Positions 59,379 through 64,000 of a stretch of DNA of 64,000 bases are shown here, piece by piece. The position numbers and the translations under genes are program-made. The DNA is taken from the NCBI GenBank assembly GCA_019634735.1, contig JAHCAT010000005.1, positions 155,192-219,191 on the forward strand, in the 5' to 3' direction. This stretch comes from Lysobacterales bacterium. GTDB lineage: Bacteria; Pseudomonadota; Gammaproteobacteria; Xanthomonadales; UBA2363. How positions within the stretch are numbered: the first letter of the stretch is position 1; each line of letters starts with the position of its first letter. The notes beneath the pieces are model-generated. The model ran no database searches. It was given only the letters and a program-made list of their open reading frames with translations, and was not told the origin of the DNA.

Positions 59379-60221
59379 TCAGTGCCCGGGCAGCTCGATC
59401 CGGGCCGCGGCCTTCAAGGCATCGACGCGGGCACGGCTGGCCTGGGCGATCAGCATCCGCCGGATGCCCTCGCGCACCTGTTCGAACGGCGGCGGCTCGA
59501 ACGGCCGGACATCCTGCAGATGAACCAGGTGCCAGCCGTACGGGGTCTGCACCGGCTCAGCCGAGGTGCTGCCCGGCTGCAGGTCGCGCAGCACGTCGGC
59601 CAGACCCTCGGGCAGCTGGCCCAGCTTCAGCCAGCCGATCTCGACCGGTGGCCGGATCCGGTCGGCGAAGCCCGCACCGAGCGCCTGGAAGGACTGGCCG
59701 GCCGCCAGCGCCGTCGCCGCCTCGCGCGCCACCGCCTCGTCCGCGAACAGCAGATGGCTGACCTGATACTCCTGGCTGCCGTTGATGCGGCGCTGGTTGT
59801 CGTACTCCTCCCGCAACGCCGATTCGGCCGGGTCCTCGATCGCGGCAATGCGCGCCATCACCGCGCTGGCGCGTGCGGACAGGGCATTGAGCTCGACCTC
59901 GATGCGCGCCTGGGCATCCTCCAGCGCCGGATCGCGCCGGCCGGCCTCCACCAGGACCACGTATTCGACCAGCTCGTCGAGCAGCTGCGCCTGCTGGGCC
60001 GGATCGGCGGGATCAAGGCGCCGGCCCCGCGCCAGGGCTTCCACCCAGCGCCGGTCGATCGCCACGCCGTCGACCCGGGCGACCACCTCACCGCTCGCGG
60101 CGATGGCCAGGGGCGCCGCCGGCCCGGCAGCCGCAGCCGGCGGTTCGACGGGCCCCGCCCGGCAACCGGCCAGGGACGAGGCAACCAGGAGGGCAAGCAG
60201 GACGGGCAGGTACGGGAACAT
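59379..60221 (-). CDS. Parvulin-type peptidyl-prolyl isomerase, probable lipoprotein
   Basis: 280 residues from the ATG complementary to 60219-60221, preceded by AAGG eight bases away. The signal peptide ends in a lipobox (VASSLAGC), so the mature protein is probably lipid-anchored at Cys. An N-terminal SurA-like helical domain (VVARVDGVAIDRRWVEALARG ...) precedes one parvulin domain (EYQVSHLLFADEAVAREAATALAAGQSFQALG ... YGWHLVHLQDVRPF). It assists folding of exported proteins. It lies after bolA on the same strand. Confidence 0.9.
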   Translation of the reverse strand: MFPYLPVLLALLVASSLAGCRAGPVEPPAAAAGPAAPLAIAASGEVVARVDGVAIDRRWVEALARGRRLDPADPAQQAQLLDELVEYVVLVEAGRRDPALEDAQARIEVELNALSARASAVMARIAAIEDPAESALREEYDNQRRINGSQEYQVSHLLFADEAVAREAATALAAGQSFQALGAGFADRIRPPVEIGWLKLGQLPEGLADVLRDLQPGSTSAEPVQTPYGWHLVHLQDVRPFEPPPFEQVREGIRRMLIAQASRARVDALKAAARIELPGH

Positions 60222-60256
60222 TCGGTGAGCCTTGCAGGAGCGGCTGGATCGGACCA

Positions 60257-60547
60257 TCAGGGCCGGCCTCGGTTCCCCGCAGCCGCCTCGTCGGGCGCGC
60301 GCAGGTCCAGGGCCAGGGCGTGGATGTCGGTCCGCAACAGGTCGGCCAGCGCCGCATGGACGGCGCGGTGACGTGCCAGGGCAGGCTGGCCGGCGAACGC
60401 CGACGATACCAGCCGGACCCGGAAATGGCCCCGCCCGTCGGCGGCGCCGGCATGTCCGCGGTGGCGGTGCGACTGGTCCTCGATGGCCAGCTCCTGCACC
60501 GGGGACGCCGCCCTGAGGCAGGCCTCGATCGATTCGGCCCGGCTCAC
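60257..60547 (-). CDS. BolA family protein
   Basis: 96 residues from a GTG overlapping the yciI stop (GTGA). The class II KH-like fold signature is visible: ELAIEDQSHRHRGH, HFRVRLVSSAFAGQPALARHRAVHAALADLL and IHALALDLRAPDE. The conserved His in the R-H-R-x-V stretch and the HRH loop can bind an Fe-S cluster with monothiol glutaredoxins. Size and sequence suit BolA itself rather than IbaG, but the two are not separable here. Confidence 0.88.
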   Translation of the reverse strand: MSRAESIEACLRAASPVQELAIEDQSHRHRGHAGAADGRGHFRVRLVSSAFAGQPALARHRAVHAALADLLRTDIHALALDLRAPDEAAAGNRGRP

Positions 60548-60843
60548 GGCAGCGCCCGCCGGAACGGCGAGACCTCGACATCCGCATACACCCCAGCGGA
60601 AACATAGGGATCGGCCTGCGCGAAGACGCGCGCCGCCGCGAGATCCTCGAACTCGGCGACGATCAGGCTGCCCGTGAAGCCGGCCACGCCGGGATCCTCG
60701 GCGTCGATCGCAGGAAGCGGCCCGGCGAGCAGCAGGCGGCCGGCCTCGCGCAGCGCCTCCAGTCGGGCCAGGTGCGCGGGTCGCGCCGCCAGTCGCGCCG
60801 CCAACGAGCCGGGGCGGTCGCGGCCAAGGATCAGGTACCACAT
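60544..60843 (-). CDS. YciI family protein
   Basis: 99 residues, ferredoxin-like alpha/beta fold. MWYLILGRDRPGSLAARLAARPAHLARLEALREAGRLLLAGPLP carries the family's Arg-x-x-His core (ARPAHLARL), and FEDLAAARVFAQADPYVSAGVYADVEVSPFR the Asp-Pro-Tyr segment. The function is unknown; a dehydratase or monooxygenase-like role has been suggested for relatives. It heads the yciI-bolA-parvulin operon. Confidence 0.9.
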   Translation of the reverse strand: MWYLILGRDRPGSLAARLAARPAHLARLEALREAGRLLLAGPLPAIDAEDPGVAGFTGSLIVAEFEDLAAARVFAQADPYVSAGVYADVEVSPFRRALP

Positions 60844-61191
60844 GCGTGAGGTTCGTCCGCCGTGCGATGCCGGGATGATTCCACAGCGGCGAGGCGGGCG
60901 TCATCCAGGCGGGCCTGGAACGACCGTGTCCGACGCGGGTGGGCCTGCTCAGAGGCAGCCATCCCGGCCGGGCCAGCCTTTGACAAGCCTCCGTGTGCGC
61001 CCTAGTCTTGGCCGCGAAACGTCGACCTCGACCTCCCGGGGTCCCCGTCTTCCGTCCCGTCCACCGGACGGCGTCGCCTCCAGCGACCGGCGCCAGCGTG
61101 TTGGCGCCCCCCAGTCCAGGCCCTGTCGCGCACCGTGCCCTCGCGGCCCGGCGCGGACGGCCACAGCGTATCCGGAAGGCCCCTGCCCCCG
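60844..61191. other. Gene-free stretch (348 bases) between divergent yciI and scpA
   Basis: Carries the promoter listed separately for scpA. 61009-61191 would be the scpA leader and is GC-rich without a recognisable hairpin signal. No promoter for yciI is evident, and no gene is supported. Confidence 0.5.
60980..61008 (+). promoter_or_regulatory. Sigma-70 promoter for the scpA-scpB-rluB operon
   Basis: Perfect -35 TTGACA (60980-60985), 17-base spacer, TAGTCT (61003-61008) as -10 (three consensus bases, including the invariant first T-A and the last T). Transcription would start near 61015, giving a leader of about 177 bases before the scpA ATG. Confidence 0.65.
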
Positions 61192-62103
61192 ATGAGCTCC
61201 GAGCTGCCCCAGACCGACCAGGCGCCGAGCGCGGCCGCACCGCCGCAGCAACGGGAGATGCCGTTGGCCGTCGTCCAGGGGCAGCCCTTCCTGAAGATGC
61301 CCGAGGACCTGTACATCCCGCCGGACGCGCTGGAGGTGATCCTCGAGGCCTTCGAAGGTCCCCTGGACCTGCTGCTGTACCTGATCCGACGGCAGAACCT
61401 CGACATCCTGGACATCCCGGTTGCCGAGATCACCCGGCAGTACATGGACTACATCGGCCTGATGCATGAGCTGAAGCTCGAGCTGGCGGCCGAGTATCTG
61501 GTGATGGCCGCGATCCTGGCCGAGATCAAATCGCGCCTGCTGCTGCCCAGACCGCCTGTGGAGGCCGCCGAGGAGGACGACCCGCGCGCCGAGCTGGTCC
61601 GCCGGCTGCAGGAGTACGAGCGCTTCCGCAAGGCCGCGCAGGATCTCGATGCCCTGCCCCGCCAGGAACGCGATTTCATGCCGGTTCGCATCGATCCGGG
61701 CGAGCGCACCGTGGTGCGGCTGCCACCGCCCGTCGAACTGCGCGAACTGCTGCTGGCGCTCAAGGACGTGCTCAAGCGCGCCGAACTGCTGACCCGCCAC
61801 GAGATCCAGCGTGATGCCCTGTCGGTGCGCCAGCGCATGACCGACATGCTGCAACGGCTGGCGGGCGGCGCATTCGTCCGTTTCGAAAATCTGTTCAACG
61901 CCGCCGAAGGCCGGCGCGGCGTGGTGGTGACCTTCATGGCGCTGCTGGAACTGGCCAAGGAACAGCTGATCGAGATCGTCCAGGAACAGCCGCTCGCGCC
62001 GATCTGGTTGCGCGCCGGCGGCGAATCCGATGCCGCCTACCCGCCCGGCGCCCGCGCCGAAGCCCCCACATCCGACGACACGCAATGGACGCAGAGCGCC
62101 TGA
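61192..62103 (+). CDS. scpA: Segregation and condensation protein A
   Basis: 303 residues from the ATG at 61192; the first 45 residues are a Pro/Ala/Gln-rich extension. The kleisin core begins LEAFEGPLDLLLYLIRRQNLDILDIPVAEITRQYMDYI and continues AAEYLVMAAILAEIKSRLLLPRP, with the C-terminal winged helix VVVTFMALLELAKEQLIEIVQEQPLAPI. It bridges the SMC heads. Overlaps scpB by 19 bases, so the pair is translationally coupled. Confidence 0.95.
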   Translation: MSSELPQTDQAPSAAAPPQQREMPLAVVQGQPFLKMPEDLYIPPDALEVILEAFEGPLDLLLYLIRRQNLDILDIPVAEITRQYMDYIGLMHELKLELAAEYLVMAAILAEIKSRLLLPRPPVEAAEEDDPRAELVRRLQEYERFRKAAQDLDALPRQERDFMPVRIDPGERTVVRLPPPVELRELLLALKDVLKRAELLTRHEIQRDALSVRQRMTDMLQRLAGGAFVRFENLFNAAEGRRGVVVTFMALLELAKEQLIEIVQEQPLAPIWLRAGGESDAAYPPGARAEAPTSDDTQWTQSA

Positions 62104-62966
62104 AACCCCTCCTGGAAGCCGCGCTGCTTGCCGCTCCGGCGCCGATGACGCCGGTGCAGCTCGCCGAACTGTTCGACGAGTCCGTGCGCCCGACCCTGGA
62201 CCAGGTCGGCAAGGCCCTGCTCGCCCTCGCCGACGACTGTGCGGGCCGCGGCATCGAACTGGCCGAGGTCGGATCGGGCTTCCGCTTCCAGGTCAAGGCC
62301 GAGGTGTTCCCGCAGATCGCGGCGCTCTGGACCGAGCGGCAGACGCGTTACTCGCGCGCCCTGCTGGAGACCCTGGCCCTGATCGCCTACCGGCAGCCGA
62401 TCACCCGCGGCGAGATCGAGCAGATCCGCGGCGTCGCGGTGGCGACCAGCATCCTGCGCACGCTCGAGGAGCGCGAATGGGTGCGTGTCGTCGGCCACCG
62501 CGACGTGCCCGGCAGACCGGCCCTGTACGGCACCAGCCGGGCCTTCCTTGACTACTTCCAGCTGCGCAGTCTGGACGAACTGCCGCCTTTGTCGGCGCTG
62601 CGCGATCTCGACACGATCGAGCCCGAGCTGGGTTTCGATCTTCCGGTGTCGCCATCGCCAGAAAGCGGCGCAGGTTCCGGCGCCGACCAAGGCCCGGACG
62701 ACGGCTTCCGGGACGACACCACGAACGACGCGTCCGCCGCCGGCGCTGACGCCCGCCCGGACACCGACACCGACACCGACGCGGATGCGGATGCGAACGC
62801 CGAAGCTGATCCGGAAGCCGAGGACGGCGCCGATGCCGAGCCTTTGCCCGAAACCGACGATGGCGCCGATGCCGACGGCGATGACGCCGATCCCGCCCCG
62901 CCGGCAGGACCCGCCCGCAGCACCCATGCCGAAACCCGAGACGCCGGCCCGGCCGGCAGCGCCTGA
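62085..62966 (+). CDS. scpB: Segregation and condensation protein B
   Basis: 293 residues. Two winged-helix domains cover about 1-175: LKPLLEAALLAAPAPMTPVQLAELFDE and YSRALLETLALIAYRQPITRGEIEQIRGVAVATSILRTLEEREWVRVVGHRDVPGRP. ALYGTSRAFLDYFQLRSLDELPPL matches the family's end. After about residue 190 there is a 100-residue acidic, repetitive tail (Asp-Thr and Asp-Ala pairs) unusual for ScpB. It acts with ScpA and SMC in chromosome segregation. Confidence 0.94.
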   Translation: MDAERLKPLLEAALLAAPAPMTPVQLAELFDESVRPTLDQVGKALLALADDCAGRGIELAEVGSGFRFQVKAEVFPQIAALWTERQTRYSRALLETLALIAYRQPITRGEIEQIRGVAVATSILRTLEEREWVRVVGHRDVPGRPALYGTSRAFLDYFQLRSLDELPPLSALRDLDTIEPELGFDLPVSPSPESGAGSGADQGPDDGFRDDTTNDASAAGADARPDTDTDTDADADANAEADPEAEDGADAEPLPETDDGADADGDDADPAPPAGPARSTHAETRDAGPAGSA

Positions 62967-62978
62967 CGCCCAGACACG

Positions 62979-64000
62979 ATGACCACTGAACGCAAAGTAC
63001 TGTCCCTGCGCCGCAAGACCGAAGGCGAACCCCAGATCCAGGAGCGCCTGCACAAGGTGCTCGCCAACGCCGGACTCGGCTCGCGCCGCAGCCTCGAGGA
63101 GCGGATCGCCGCCGGCGAGGTCAGGGTCAATGGCGAGGTCGCACAGGTCGGCGCCCAGATCCAGAACGGCGATCGCGTCGAACTGGACGCCCGGCGCTTC
63201 GTGGCCACGCCCTGCACCCCCGACGAGACCCGGGTGCTGATGTTCAACAAGCCCGAAGGCCTGGTCACCAGCAACGACGATCCCGAAGGGCGTCCGACGG
63301 TGTTCGAGAAGCTGCCCCGCCTGAAGGGCGCGCGCTGGGTCAGCGTCGGCCGGTTGGACATCAACACCACAGGGCTGCTGCTGCTGACCACCGACGGCGA
63401 GCTCGCCAACGCCCTGATGCATCCGAGCCGCGAGGTCGAGCGCGAATATGTGTGCCGGATCTTCGGGGCCCTGACCGACGACCACCTGCGCCAGCTGCGC
63501 GCCGGTGTCGAGCTCGAGGACGGGCCGGCGGCGTTCGACGAGGTGGTCGAGATCCACCGCGACGAGAAGCACGCCTGGCTGCGGGTGACCCTGCGCGAGG
63601 GACGCAACCGGGAGGTGCGCAGGCTGTTCGAGGCGCTCGGCCTCACCGTCAGCCGCCTCAAGCGCATCCGTTACGGGCTGGTCGAGCTGCCGAGGGAGCT
63701 GCGCCGCGGCCATCACCGCGCCCTGGACGCCGAGCAGGTCCAGGCCCTGCGCCACAGCGTCGGCCTGGGCGATGCACCGCAGTCGCTGACTCTGGAGCCG
63801 GTGGTGGGGCAGCGCCGGGCCCCGGTGCGCGGCAACGAGTTCCGTCCCGAGCCACGGCAGCAGCGCGCCTGGACCGGTACCAACCACGAGGAGGCCCGCG
63901 AACTGCGTGCCTTCGACCGCCCCTTGATGGACGACACCCTCGGCCGCCGGGGCCGCCGCGGCAAGCCTGGCGCGAAGGCTGGCCCGGCCCGCAAGCGCGC
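62979..64000 (+). CDS. rluB: Ribosomal large subunit pseudouridine synthase B (cut by the window end)
   Basis: At least 340 codons from the ATG at 62979, still open at base 64000. S4 domain ERLHKVLANAGLGSRRSLEERIAAGEVRVNG. The RsuA/RluB catalytic motif is VGRLDINTTGLLLLTTDGEL, with the catalytic Asp in Arg-Leu-Asp. VTLREGRNREVRRLFEALGLTVSRLKRIRYG is the C-terminal part of the core. Modifies U2605 of 23S rRNA. A basic Gly/Lys/Arg-rich tail begins near residue 315, as in other RluB proteins. It follows scpB by 12 bases, a very common arrangement. Confidence 0.95.
   Translation, partial: MTTERKVLSLRRKTEGEPQIQERLHKVLANAGLGSRRSLEERIAAGEVRVNGEVAQVGAQIQNGDRVELDARRFVATPCTPDETRVLMFNKPEGLVTSNDDPEGRPTVFEKLPRLKGARWVSVGRLDINTTGLLLLTTDGELANALMHPSREVEREYVCRIFGALTDDHLRQLRAGVELEDGPAAFDEVVEIHRDEKHAWLRVTLREGRNREVRRLFEALGLTVSRLKRIRYGLVELPRELRRGHHRALDAEQVQALRHSVGLGDAPQSLTLEPVVGQRRAPVRGNEFRPEPRQQRAWTGTNHEEARELRAFDRPLMDDTLGRRGRRGKPGAKAGPARKR

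Noticed and set aside
62037..63887. 616-codon minus-strand open frame opposite scpB and rluB
   Set aside because: Shadow of two well-recognised genes.

Overview
The window is about 64 kb of very GC-rich, densely coding DNA from a gammaproteobacterium. The best guess is a member of the order Xanthomonadales (Lysobacterales). The reasons are a complete rpfF / rpfC / rpfG diffusible-signal-factor locus laid out as in Xanthomonas (rpfF convergent with rpfG-rpfC, followed by lysS, prfB, rpfE, greA, carB, carA, dapB), metG next to apbC and an rsxA-rsxB pair, and typical smc-zipA and scpA-scpB-rluB groups. The genus cannot be told from the sequence. No rRNA, tRNA, prophage, CRISPR array or complete insertion sequence was seen.

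Layout. 1-4.6 kb: tail of a dienelactone-hydrolase-like gene, a HIT protein, a secreted small protein, dcd, a secreted M14 carboxypeptidase and a GAP-type membrane protein. 5-8 kb: a secreted heme protein resembling hydrazine-synthase alpha subunits, coupled to a ThuA-like gene. 8.2-15.4 kb: apbC divergent from metG, an amino-acid permease, orphan rsxA-rsxB, phhB and a CPBP-like membrane protein. 15.5-20.3 kb: a CBM9-like / transmembrane / AraC fusion regulator and a second, larger hydrazine-synthase-alpha-like diheme protein. 20.3-23 kb: a 480-base low-complexity repeat block, then an ECF sigma factor and a DUF1232-like gene enclosed by 31-33-base direct repeats, then a small MITE-like element. 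23-27.3 kb: rluC divergent from rne. 27.6-42.8 kb: a LuxR-type response regulator, the rpf cluster, and the lysS-prfB-rpfE-greA-carB-(four-helix-bundle)-carA-dapB run. 43-45.6 kb: a two-gene secreted zincin cassette. 45.7-54 kb: NAD-type isocitrate dehydrogenase, an AhpD-like protein, glutaredoxin, tusE, bepA, then phoB-phoR-ppk1 behind a Pho box. 54-64 kb: cytochrome b561, zipA, smc, a parvulin lipoprotein, bolA, yciI, then scpA-scpB-rluB (cut by the window end).

How parts work together. RpfF should make the fatty-acid signal, RpfC should sense it and pass phosphate to RpfG, and RpfG should degrade cyclic-di-GMP. The neighbouring response regulator may belong to the same circuitry. PhoR/PhoB with Ppk1 form a phosphate-starvation and polyphosphate unit. 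SMC, ScpA and ScpB make the condensin complex from two separate loci in the window.

Most unusual content: (1) a one-protein membrane transcription factor with an extracytoplasmic CBM9-like domain; (2) a shared C-terminal 'GFE' tag on three exported proteins; (3) a GGGGACC-type repeat family that also occurs inside coding sequence (metG linker, carA tail) and flanks, as inverted copies, a four-helix-bundle gene lying between carA and carB; (4) the repeat-bounded sigma-factor module.
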